Shown here: positions 7,999-16,229 of the stretch, one piece after another
Layout of the letters: each line of letters begins with the position of its first letter
How positions within the stretch are numbered: position 1 is the stretch's first letter
From: JASHPR01 sp963749145
Lineage (GTDB): Bacteria; Actinomycetota; Actinomycetes; Streptosporangiales; Streptosporangiaceae
Direction of reading: 5' to 3'
NCBI GenBank assembly: GCA_963749145.1
Contig: CAVVLN010000004.1
Location: forward strand, 1,364,001-1,428,000
DNA length: 64,000 nt
Position numbers and translations under genes: made by a program
The notes under the pieces: generated by a model
The model's input: the letters and a program-made list of their open reading frames with translations, nothing else
What the model was told of the DNA's origin: nothing
Database searches by the model: none

Positions 7999-9571
7999 CC
8001 TCCTTCGCCCGGGCGCGGGGCGCCGGGGCGGTCATCGCGTCGCCGGCCAGCGGTGGCGGGCCGGCCTGGGCGCGGTGCTGCCCGGCGTCCCGGACGGCGT
8101 CCACGATCGCTTGCACGTGCCCTTCGTCGAGGGCGTAGTGCAGGGCGCACGACCGCAGCGCGAAGCGGCCGCGGATGTCCGTGCCGGCCAGGAACGCGCG
8201 CCCCCCGACCTGCAGGTCCTCCATGACCCCCTGGTTCAGCAGGTTCAGGCCCGCCTCGTCGCCGCGCAGGCTGGCCGGCACGTAGCGGAAGCACACCGCG
8301 GTCAGCGGCCCGGTCGCCACCAGCTCCAGGTCAGGGCTCGCCTCGATGACGTGTTCCAGGTAGCGCGCCAGGTCAATGTGCCGCCGGACGTGATCAGCCA
8401 GCCCGGCCTGCCCGGCCTGCTGGATGTTCCAGAGGGTCTTGAGCGCCCGCCCGGAATCCCGGGTCTGCTCGGCGCTGCGGTGGGAGTACCAGACCTCGCC
8501 GGCGAACCCCTGTCCCGGCGGGAGGCTCAGATAGGAGGGGATGAGCTTGTAGGTGTCCTGCAGCAGCGAGCCCTGCCGGACCATGGCGCAGCTGCAGCCG
8601 ATGGCCACCGCCAGCCACTTGTGCGGGTCGAGGGCGACCGAGTCGGCGCGCTCCAGGCCCGCGTACCAGTGCGCGAGGCGGGGGTCGAGTACCCCGAAGC
8701 CGCCGTAGGCGCCATCCACGTGCAGCCAGAGACCCTCCTGACGGCAGAAGTCGGCGAGATCACCGAGCGGGTCGATGGCGCCGGTCTTCACGCTCCCGGC
8801 GTTCGCCGCGACCAGGAAGGGACGGTGGCCGGCCCGCCGGTCAGCCTGGACCGCCGCCCGCAGATCGGCCAGGTCCATGCGGAAGTCCTCCCCGACCATT
8901 ACCTTGCGGGGAGCGCCGAGCCCGAGCGTAAAGGCCGCCTTCTCCAGGCAGGAATGGCCCTCGGCCGACATGTACATGGTGAGCCGGGGGTGCCCGTGCA
9001 GGCCCTCCGCCCGGATATCCCAGCCGCCCGCCTGGGCTCCCCAGTACCGCGCGACTTCCAGGCAATGCCGGTTCGCGTCCGAGCCCCCGCCGAGGAGAAC
9101 CCCGTCGCTGGAATCCCCGGGGAAACCGATGAGCTCCATAAGCCAGCGGACGACGGCCCGCTCCACGTAGATGGCCGCATAATTACCGCCGGAACCGCTC
9201 GTGTTGGTGACCGCCGACGCAAAAGCCGCGAGCATGCTCAGCCGGGATGCGGCCGGATCAACGAATGCGGCGAAACACGGATGATTCTGGCCGCGGCCGT
9301 AGGGCAGCACCAGCCGGAGAAAGCCGTCGATGACATCCTCGGGAGCCGCTCCCTCGGCGGGAAGGCTCATATTCTCCAGCTCACGGCGTACCTCCGCGGG
9401 CATGGGCCGGTAGACCGGCTCTCGCGGAAGCCTGTCCAGGTAGCCCGCCAGCGTGTCCACCAGCCGATGGCCCAGGCCGCGGAAGGTGGCGTCGTCCATC
9501 GCCAGCGGCGAGGCAACGGCGGCGTAACCCTCGGCGAGGCGGGGAGAGCCAGAAGGGATAGGCGATCCCAT
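7979..9571 (-). CDS. Group II PLP-dependent amino acid decarboxylase family protein
   Basis: A 530-residue aspartate-aminotransferase-fold enzyme of the aromatic-amino-acid/glutamate decarboxylase group. The Schiff-base lysine is Lys318 in ALDPHKWLAVAIGCS, the pyridine-nitrogen Asp is in HVDGAYGGF (Asp286), and GGGSDANRHCLEVAR fits the phosphate-binding block. It would produce an amine from an amino acid, or carry out a related PLP reaction. It is the first gene of the minus-strand operon and overlaps the MurT-like gene. The upstream stretch contains AT-rich sequence suited to the operon promoter. Substrate not identifiable by eye. Confidence 0.85.
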   Translation of the reverse strand: MGSPIPSGSPRLAEGYAAVASPLAMDDATFRGLGHRLVDTLAGYLDRLPREPVYRPMPAEVRRELENMSLPAEGAAPEDVIDGFLRLVLPYGRGQNHPCFAAFVDPAASRLSMLAAFASAVTNTSGSGGNYAAIYVERAVVRWLMELIGFPGDSSDGVLLGGGSDANRHCLEVARYWGAQAGGWDIRAEGLHGHPRLTMYMSAEGHSCLEKAAFTLGLGAPRKVMVGEDFRMDLADLRAAVQADRRAGHRPFLVAANAGSVKTGAIDPLGDLADFCRQEGLWLHVDGAYGGFGVLDPRLAHWYAGLERADSVALDPHKWLAVAIGCSCAMVRQGSLLQDTYKLIPSYLSLPPGQGFAGEVWYSHRSAEQTRDSGRALKTLWNIQQAGQAGLADHVRRHIDLARYLEHVIEASPDLELVATGPLTAVCFRYVPASLRGDEAGLNLLNQGVMEDLQVGGRAFLAGTDIRGRFALRSCALHYALDEGHVQAIVDAVRDAGQHRAQAGPPPLAGDAMTAPAPRARAKEDVRCAS

Positions 9572-9707
9572 GGATGGGAGCTCCTCTCGTTAATAATGCG
9601 GCTTCGAAGAACACCATATCGCGCGCAAGCGACCATTCCCGTAGCCCGCAGCCAGTAAACGGGACGACTTATTAACAACTTGAGCAAGCGCCTGTAATGA
9701 AAGGCCA
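9572..9707 (-). promoter_or_regulatory. Probable promoter region of the biosynthetic operon
   Basis: This short stretch before the decarboxylase start is clearly AT-richer than its surroundings (for example TTAATAATG and TTATTAACAAC) and carries a GGAGCTCC block next to the start that could serve the ribosome on the minus strand. No exact -35/-10 pair or operator could be fixed. It is the only gap in the operon large enough for a promoter, so the eight minus-strand genes are likely transcribed from here. Confidence 0.4.
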
Positions 9708-9872
9708 ATGAAACGGCCGGGGCACCCCGGGGAGCGGCATACGGATATGGCTAATGCAATGGCCGGTGTGGATTTGTCTCCGGGTACGCGCGCCTCGGGC
9801 ACGCCGCGCCGCTCCGCCACGGCGATGGCCGCTGCGGACGGTCTCGGCGGTATAGGCAGTGATCCGCAGCCC

Positions 9873-10109
9873 GTCGGCGGGCTGTGCGCGGGGCTGGCCG
9901 CCCGGCGGCTGGGCGCCGAGCAGATCATCCTGACCGGCGGGGATGGAACCCGCATCGTGCTAGAACGCGTCGGCTACCGCGAGGCCGTCGAGACGGCGCT
10001 CGGCGCGGTCCGCGACGGCGGGACCATCAGCCGGGTCGGCGCGCCGGACGGCTACCGGGCCATGGCCAGCCGCGAGGCCCTCGAGGTCCTCATCGAGCCC
10101 TGCTCTGGT
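9873..10109 (+). pseudogene. Relic of a zinc-type alcohol dehydrogenase (MDR family)
   Basis: The translation contains VGGLCAGLAARRLGAEQIILTG, a typical MDR Rossmann beta-alpha-beta unit. It jumps after a short stretch to VGYREAVETALGAVRDGGTISRVGAP and then to DGYRAMASREALEVLIEP, the C-terminal end of such enzymes. The N-terminal catalytic half and most of the middle are absent, so this is a doubly deleted remnant and not a working gene. The open frame around it extends on both sides without further similarity. Confidence 0.6.
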
Positions 10110-10122
10110 CACGGAGACGACA

Positions 10123-10218
10123 GTGAGCGAATGGACGAGCGACGAGCTGACCCGGATCGGACGGGCCGAGGAACTGCGGATCGCCTCCCGGCGGCGGGAC
10201 GGCTCCCTGATTTCCTGA
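10123..10218 (+). pseudogene. N-terminal fragment of a DUF2255-like gene
   Basis: From a GTG with a GGAG-type site upstream, 31 codons read VSEWTSDELTRIGRAEEL then RIASRRRDGSL before a stop. This matches the start of DUF2255 proteins as I remember them, which are normally about 120-130 residues. The remainder is replaced by AT-rich unrelated sequence. It directly follows the dehydrogenase relic, so both probably belonged to one lost operon. Confidence 0.5.
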
Positions 10219-10498
10219 TTTCATTTCTGTCATCTGTTTGTCACCCGCCGTTTCCCTGTCGTTGTTGCCAGGTTCTCAGGCAAGAGTCAGGCATCCGTCG
10301 TCCCTTAGCCGAAACTCATCAAGGATGAGCAGCCCCGCTGCGGCGTGGCCGGGCGCCTCCGGGCTCGAGGATTTCCTGGGCCCCGCATTGAATTTGCGGT
10401 TGATCCCGGCGTCGCCCAGCTTGCTGAAACGTCCCCTATCGCGTTCAGGAGCCTTTGCCCGCCTTCCACGGCGCATGGTTTGGTGGGACAATCGGGCC
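10219..10498. other. Intergenic stretch without recognisable gene
   Basis: The left part is AT-rich (TGATTTCCTGATTTCATTTCTGTCATC) and could hold the promoter of the glycosidase gene. No clear -10/-35 pair, repeat or structured RNA was found. Confidence 0.3.
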
Positions 10499-13324
10499 AT
10501 GCCTGATGGACTCAGCACGTCTTATCTGGCCGATCCAGCCTCGCTGACCGCGGAGGAGCAGCGGCTGCAGGAGGCCCGGGCGGGTGTTCCGTGGCGTGCC
10601 TGGGGGCCTTATCTCAGTGAGCGCCAGTGGGGGACGGTGCGGGAGGATTACAGCGACAGCGAAGACGCCTGGTCGTACCTCACTCATGATCAGGCGCGGT
10701 CCCGCGCGTACCGGTGGGGTGAGGATGGCATTGCCGGGATCAGCGACGACAAGCAGCGGTTGTGCCTGGCTGTCGCGCTGTGGAATGAGCGGGACCCGAT
10801 CTTGAAGGAGCGGATGTTTGGCTTGACGAATGCCGAGGGAAATCACGGTGAGGACGTCAAGGAATACTACTTCTACGTCGACAACCTCCCGACGCACAGC
10901 TACCAGCGCTACCTTTACAAGTATCCGCAGGCCGAATTCCCCTACAACGAGCTGGTGGCGGTGAACGGGGCCCGGTCACGGCAGGAATTGGAGTACGAGC
11001 TCATCGATACGGGTGTCTTCGATGACGGCCGTTATTTCGATGTCGAGGTAGAGCACGCCAAGGCCGGCCCTGAGGACATCCTGTGCCGCATCACCGTGCA
11101 CAACCGCTCGTCGCAGGACGCCGGGCTGCACGTGCTGCCGACGCTGTGGTTCCGCAACACCTGGTCATGGGAGGATGGTGCCCCTAAGCCCCGGCTCGCT
11201 CGCGTCGAATCAGCGGATCCAGTCGTCCGGGCGGAGCATCACCAGCTCGGCGTTCTCTACCTCCACGCCGAGCCAGAAGCGGCCTTGCTGTTCTGTGAGA
11301 ATGAAACGAATGCGGCACGCGTGTTTGGCGCCGAGCCCGCGACGCGCTTCCCCAAGGACGGCATCGGCGATCACCTCCTGCATGGCAGCGATACCGTGAA
11401 TCCCGGCGGCGAGGGGACCAAGGCGGCGGCGCAGGTCCGGCTGCTCGTGCCGGCGGGCGGGCAGGCCGCGGTGCTGGTACGGCTCACTCGTGAGGGTCCG
11501 GAGACCCTCACGACGCCGTTCGCCGGCGCGGATGAGCTGATCGCGCGCCGGCGGGCCGAGGCCGACGAGTTCTACGACGCCATCACACCGTCAGCGGTGA
11601 CCGCTGACGCGAAGGCGATCATGCGGCAGGCGCTGGCGGGAATGCTGTGGTCCAAGCAGTGCTATTACTTCGACGTGGATCGCTGGTTGCGTGAGCGCCA
11701 CCGCCACCCGCTGCGGGCGCCGACCCGGCGGGGCAGCCGGAACGAGTCGTGGTTTCACATGGTCAACCATGATGTCGTGTCCATGCCGGACAAGTGGGAG
11801 TACCCGTGGTATGCCGCCTGGGACCTGGCGTTTCATTGCATTCCGCTCGCCATGGTCGACCCCGATTTCGCTAAGAGCCAGCTCGACCTGATGCTGTCCG
11901 AGGGCTATCTCCACTCGACCGGCCAGATGCCTGCTTATGAGTGGAACTTCGGGGACGTGAACCCTCCGGTCCACGCCTTCGCGACTCTGTTCCTGGAGAA
12001 TCTGGAGGCCGACCTCGGCAAGGTGGACCTTCTGTTCCTGCAGGAGAGCTTCGCGAAGTTGCTGCTGAACTTCACCTGGTGGGTCAACCGCAAGGATCCC
12101 TCCGGCCACAATGTGTTCGAGGGCGGCTTCCTCGGCCTGGATAACATCGGCGTATTCGACCGCAGCGCGGCGCTGCCGACCGGCGGGCGGCTGGAGCAGG
12201 CCGACGGCACGGCCTGGATGGCGCTGTTCAGCCAGAACATGCTCGAACTGGCCCTGGCCCTGCTGGATCATGACGAGACATACGAGGGGTTCGTGCTCAA
12301 GTTTGTCGAGCACTTCTTCTGGATCGCCGCCGCAGTGGACCCGGTCGGTGAGCACCCCGACGAGATGTGGGACGAGGAGGACGGCTTCTTCTATGACGTG
12401 CTGCGCCTGCCCGACGGCAGCGGAGCGCGGATCAAGGTCCGATCCCTGGTGGGCTTGCTGCCCCTTTGCGCCACGACGGTGATCGAGGCCGACGTCATCG
12501 ACCGCTACCCGCAGATCGCCGAGCATGTGGCCGCCTTCCTCCGGCGCAATCAGGACCTTCTGGTCAATATCGCCGACCCGTTCGTGCCCGGCGTCCACGG
12601 CCGACGGCTGCTGTCCCTGGTGAATGAGGACAAACTGCGGCGCATCCTGGCCCGGATGCTGGACGAGGAGCGGTTCCTGGGCCCGCACGGCATCCGCTCC
12701 ATCTCGCGCTGGCACCTCGACCATCCCTATGCCTTCGATGTGGCCGGGGGCGAGTACCGGGTCCAGTACGAGCCGGCGGAGTCCACCAGCGGAATGTTCG
12801 GCGGCAACTCCAACTGGCGCGGGCCGGTGTGGTTCCCGATCAACCTGCTCTTGATCCGGGCCCTGATCCAGCACTACCGGTACTACGGCAACGACCTGAA
12901 GGTTGAATGCCCGACCGGCTCGGGGAAGATGATGACGCTGTTCGAGGTGTCCCAGGAGCTGTCACGCCGCCTGGCCGGCACGTTCCTGCGCGACAGCGAC
13001 GGGCGGCGCCCTGTCTACGGCGGCACCAGGCTCTTCCAGGACGACCCGCACTGGCGTGACCTCGTTCTTTTCTACGAGTACTTCCATGGCGACAACGGGG
13101 CCGGGCTGGGTGCCTCACACCAGACCGGCTGGACCGGCCTGGTGGCCAGGCTGATCCAGAGCATGGGCCAGTTCGACGCCGACACCGTGCTCGAGGACCG
13201 CCAATGGCCGATGGCCCGGCCATACCGGCGCCTCGCCGCCGCGCCCATGCCCAGCGTCACCACGGCTCGCGAAGCCCGCGGCGTGACCGAACCACCAGCA
13301 CCTCCGCGATCACGCGACGGCTGA
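10499..13324 (+). CDS. GH63-like (MGH1-type) glucosidase, large cytoplasmic glycosidase
   Basis: A 941-residue protein from the ATG chosen here (an in-frame ATG lies 25 bp upstream at 10474). It has the (alpha/alpha)6-barrel signatures of the MGH1-like/GH63 group: an N-terminal beta domain with YYFYVDNLPTHSY, then HDVVSMPDKWEYPWYAAWD, GQMPAYEWNFGDVNPPVHA, GGNSNWRGPVWFPINLL and GASHQTGWTGLVA near the end. Members hydrolyse alpha-glucosides or related oligosaccharides. No signal peptide is apparent. It is a single-gene unit between two relics. Codon usage matches typical genes of this genome. Confidence 0.85.
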   Translation: MPDGLSTSYLADPASLTAEEQRLQEARAGVPWRAWGPYLSERQWGTVREDYSDSEDAWSYLTHDQARSRAYRWGEDGIAGISDDKQRLCLAVALWNERDPILKERMFGLTNAEGNHGEDVKEYYFYVDNLPTHSYQRYLYKYPQAEFPYNELVAVNGARSRQELEYELIDTGVFDDGRYFDVEVEHAKAGPEDILCRITVHNRSSQDAGLHVLPTLWFRNTWSWEDGAPKPRLARVESADPVVRAEHHQLGVLYLHAEPEAALLFCENETNAARVFGAEPATRFPKDGIGDHLLHGSDTVNPGGEGTKAAAQVRLLVPAGGQAAVLVRLTREGPETLTTPFAGADELIARRRAEADEFYDAITPSAVTADAKAIMRQALAGMLWSKQCYYFDVDRWLRERHRHPLRAPTRRGSRNESWFHMVNHDVVSMPDKWEYPWYAAWDLAFHCIPLAMVDPDFAKSQLDLMLSEGYLHSTGQMPAYEWNFGDVNPPVHAFATLFLENLEADLGKVDLLFLQESFAKLLLNFTWWVNRKDPSGHNVFEGGFLGLDNIGVFDRSAALPTGGRLEQADGTAWMALFSQNMLELALALLDHDETYEGFVLKFVEHFFWIAAAVDPVGEHPDEMWDEEDGFFYDVLRLPDGSGARIKVRSLVGLLPLCATTVIEADVIDRYPQIAEHVAAFLRRNQDLLVNIADPFVPGVHGRRLLSLVNEDKLRRILARMLDEERFLGPHGIRSISRWHLDHPYAFDVAGGEYRVQYEPAESTSGMFGGNSNWRGPVWFPINLLLIRALIQHYRYYGNDLKVECPTGSGKMMTLFEVSQELSRRLAGTFLRDSDGRRPVYGGTRLFQDDPHWRDLVLFYEYFHGDNGAGLGASHQTGWTGLVARLIQSMGQFDADTVLEDRQWPMARPYRRLAAAPMPSVTTAREARGVTEPPAPPRSRDG

Positions 13325-13369
13325 ATCGCCGGCCCCCAGCTTCCCGGTGCTCGCTCAGCTCCCCGGCGG

Positions 13370-13676
13370 TCAGTCTTCCGGTCCGAGATAGCTCCAGACC
13401 TGCGGGAAGTTCCCGATGCCGAGGGTCCGGCAGATCTCCTGCGCGGCCATGCACACAGCTTCGGTGAAGGTGGGGAACGCAAGCTGGAGCTCAGCCACTT
13501 GATCGACGGTCATGCCGGCGGCCATGCACCGGCGCCGGTCCGCGGTTGAGGCTGGTGCCGCCGACCTGACCTGCTTCCAGCAGCGTGACCCGCGCGCCGA
13601 GCTCGCGGGCCTGGAGGGCGGCGGTGACCCCGGCCGGGCCGCCGCCGACCACCAGCAGGCTGGCGTTACTGCTCAT
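13370..13676 (-). pseudogene. Flavoprotein disulfide reductase (mercuric reductase-like) with internal deletion
   Basis: From the ATG the translation is a perfect FAD-binding N-terminus: LLVVGGGPAGVTAAL, then ARVTLLEAGQVGGTSLNRGPAPV. After that the frame breaks. A second frame reads MTVDQVAELQLAFPTFTEAV and ends in a normal C-terminal dimerisation segment with a proper stop. About 350 residues between the two ends are gone, including the second nucleotide-binding domain. The junction lies near 13515-13530. It is a deletion derivative of a class I pyridine nucleotide-disulfide oxidoreductase and cannot be functional. Confidence 0.75.
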
Positions 13677-13709
13677 GGCCACACCTGGGGCGGCCTGACC
13701 GGCCGACAC

Positions 13710-14234
13710 CGGTCGGTCTCTCGGCCACCGGTTACCCGCTCCTTACCGGTCACGATACGAACTCGGGGCAAGATCGGTCGCGAGACCTGTTGACCTGGAT
13801 CATGTGCCCTTCACAGTCTCGCCGCAACTTCTGGATCTGTCACCAGCGGATATCTTCTCGGCGCTTTGTTTCGCCTTTCCGCAACTCCGGGGTAATCGGA
13901 AATTTTCCATTCTGTCAATTCTTCGTCGTGCCCCGTTCACCGCATGGATGGGCTGCTGGCGGCATGCCCCGGCCAGGCCCGGCGGTGAGCCGATGGCCCG
14001 GCTGAGCGCAGGGCGCTGTCCGGGGCAAGACGGCCTTGAAGTCACACGGATCGCAGGTGTATGCCTGGAACACAGGCCGATGAGCACCTGGCGCAGTATG
14101 GGATATGCGCGAGACGGAACCTCCTGGCGGTGGTGCTGCAGTCGGTGCGACCGTAGGGGTGGCATGTCCGAGGATTGCGCAGACGGGGCTGCCCTTCCAT
14201 TTCCGGTATGGCATCCGCGAGCGACGGGCCCATC
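13710..14234. other. Non-coding or degraded stretch
   Basis: Several short overlapping frames exist on both strands but none shows a recognisable motif, consistent codon bias or a good ribosome site. An AT-richer patch near 13850-13930 could contain the promoter for the cyclase operon that follows. Confidence 0.3.
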
Positions 14235-14906
14235 ATGACCGAACCCGCCGCAGCGGCATGGATCGACGTGTCCGTCACTATCAGGCACGGCATGCCCCAC
14301 TGGCCGGACAACCCGCCTATCGTCGTGGAGCGCCCGATGGATATCGGGCGCGGTGACGACTGCAACCTCTCCCATCTCGCCATGGGCGTGCACAGCGGCA
14401 CTCACATCGATGCGCCGGTGCACTTTATTCACCAGGGAGCCGGGGTAGACGAGATGCCGCTGACGGCGACGATGGGCGCCGCACGGGTCATCGAGATCAC
14501 CCATCCCCGCCAGGTCACCGCGGACGAGCTACGCGGGCACTCGCTCCGCGCCGGTGAACGCGTGCTGCTGCGGACCTCGAACTCGACCCGATGCTGGCGG
14601 ACCGACACGTTCGTTGAGGACTTCGTCTACATCTGCGAGCAGGCCGCCGCCCACCTCGCGGAAACGAAAGTGCGGACCGTCGGGGTCGACTACCTGTCCG
14701 TGGGCGGATACCACGCCGACGGAGCGAAGATCCACCGCATCCTGCTCGCGGCGGGCATCTGGATCATCGAGGGCCTTGATCTCTCCGCCGTGAGAGCCGG
14801 CCCGTACGAAATGATCTGCCTGCCGGTCAAGCTGCACGGCAGTGACGGAGCGCCGGCCCGGGCCATCCTCAGGCCCGTCGTTCAAGGTCTCCGGGAGAGC
14901 CCATGA
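14235..14906 (+). CDS. Cyclase / kynurenine formamidase-like metal-dependent hydrolase
   Basis: A 223-residue protein with the family metal motif HSGTHIDAPVHF near residues 54-65 and the conserved VGVDYLSVGGYHADG segment. Family members (Cyclase_4, KynB-like) hydrolyse amide or lactone bonds with a bivalent metal. The ATG used here follows a short in-frame extension lacking family similarity. The stop codon overlaps the start of the next gene (ATGA), so the two are translationally coupled. Together with a sugar-type dehydrogenase this suggests a small catabolic operon; the actual substrate is unknown. Confidence 0.85.
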   Translation: MTEPAAAAWIDVSVTIRHGMPHWPDNPPIVVERPMDIGRGDDCNLSHLAMGVHSGTHIDAPVHFIHQGAGVDEMPLTATMGAARVIEITHPRQVTADELRGHSLRAGERVLLRTSNSTRCWRTDTFVEDFVYICEQAAAHLAETKVRTVGVDYLSVGGYHADGAKIHRILLAAGIWIIEGLDLSAVRAGPYEMICLPVKLHGSDGAPARAILRPVVQGLRESP

Positions 14907-16027
14907 AAGCCATCGCGGTGTTTCCGGGATCTCATCAGGTCAAGATCATCGAGCCGGAAGCGCCCCGATTGCACCACCCTGACCAGGTCATGTTGCGGAT
15001 GCTGGACATCGGCATCTGCGGCACCGACAAAGAGATCTGTTCCTTTGAGTACGGCACGCCACCGCCGGGGGATGATCACCTGGTGATCGGCCACGAGTCG
15101 GTGGCCGAGGTCGTGCAGGTTGGCTCGGCCGTGGAGCGCTTGCAGGCGGGAGATCTCGTCGTGCCGTCGGTGCGCCGCCCGTGTCCGCGTCCCGGCTGCC
15201 TGGCCTGCCGCCGCGGGCACCAGGATTACTGCTACACGGGCGATTTCAGCGAGCGCGGGATCAAGGAAGCCCACGGCTATATGGCCGAGTACGTCGTCGA
15301 CCGCGAGCGGTACATGAACGTGGTGCCGCCCGGCCTGCGGGAGATCGCCGTGCTGGCTGAGCCGCTGACCATCGCGGAGAAGGCACTCGCGCAGATCTTC
15401 TGGATGATGCAGCGTCGCCCGCCGTGGCTCGACCCGCAAGCACCGGGTGAGGAGCGAGGCCGGGGGCTTGCCGCGCTGGTGCTCGGCATCGGTCCGGTCG
15501 GGCTGCTGGGCGCGATGAAGCTGGCCACGGCCGGCTTCACCACCTATGTCTACTCACGCGAGGTGCCTCCCAATCCGCGGATCGACCTGGTCACCGGCAT
15601 CGGCGCGACCTACGTCTCCTCCCAGACCGTGACGCTCCCCCAGCTGGCCGCGCAGATCGGCAACGTCGACCTGGTCTATGAGGCGGTGGGGCACTCCCAC
15701 TTCGCCCTGCAGGCGTTGCAGGTCCTGGGCACCAACGGCATCTTCGTGCTGACCGGCGTCCCTGGCCTGCAGGCGTTCATCGAGGCCGATCCGGCTCGCC
15801 TCATGCGGGACATGGTGCTGAAGAATCAGGTCCTGCTGGGCACGGTCAATGCCGGGGCCGACGCCTTCGCATCCGCGCTGCAGGATCTGGAGGCCTTCCG
15901 CCGGCGCTGGCCGACCGTGGTACCGACGCTCATCGCCGGCCGCTACCCGCCAGAGCAGGCACCTGACCTGATTCTCGGCCGGCCGACCGGCATCAAGAGC
16001 GTGATCGCCTTTGACCTACCTTTGTGA
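14903..16027 (+). CDS. Glucose 1-dehydrogenase-like medium-chain dehydrogenase
   Basis: A 374-residue zinc-dependent MDR enzyme. The catalytic-zinc ligands appear in DIGICGTDKE and GHESVAEV; a structural-zinc-like cluster is in CPRPGCLACRRGHQDYC. The nucleotide fold reads LVLGIGPVGLLG. The HGYMAEYVVD and NAGADAF segments are typical of glucose 1-dehydrogenases of the archaeal/actinobacterial type (GDH C-terminal domain). It would oxidise an aldose or related polyol using NAD(P)+. It overlaps the upstream cyclase gene by 4 bp. Confidence 0.85.
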   Translation: MKAIAVFPGSHQVKIIEPEAPRLHHPDQVMLRMLDIGICGTDKEICSFEYGTPPPGDDHLVIGHESVAEVVQVGSAVERLQAGDLVVPSVRRPCPRPGCLACRRGHQDYCYTGDFSERGIKEAHGYMAEYVVDRERYMNVVPPGLREIAVLAEPLTIAEKALAQIFWMMQRRPPWLDPQAPGEERGRGLAALVLGIGPVGLLGAMKLATAGFTTYVYSREVPPNPRIDLVTGIGATYVSSQTVTLPQLAAQIGNVDLVYEAVGHSHFALQALQVLGTNGIFVLTGVPGLQAFIEADPARLMRDMVLKNQVLLGTVNAGADAFASALQDLEAFRRRWPTVVPTLIAGRYPPEQAPDLILGRPTGIKSVIAFDLPL

Positions 16028-16229
16028 CCGCACGCGGGTCGTGCGGCGACGCCGAAGGCCTGCCCGCCCCGCGGCTGGCTGCGGTGGCACCCATCTGGAC
16101 AGTGCCTGCGCTCGCGCGATGTCATAGGGATGAGCACGACCGGGCGCATGAGGCGGGATCAGCCCGGGCAGACTCTCCACGGCTAGGCAATCCGGGCCGC
16201 CGGTAACGCTCGAAAGCAGCTGGTCCTGC

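Noticed and set aside
9708..10328. A single 206-residue gene
   Set aside because: Only the middle part has dehydrogenase similarity, the end overlaps a DUF2255 remnant in another frame, and the final part is AT-rich non-coding sequence.
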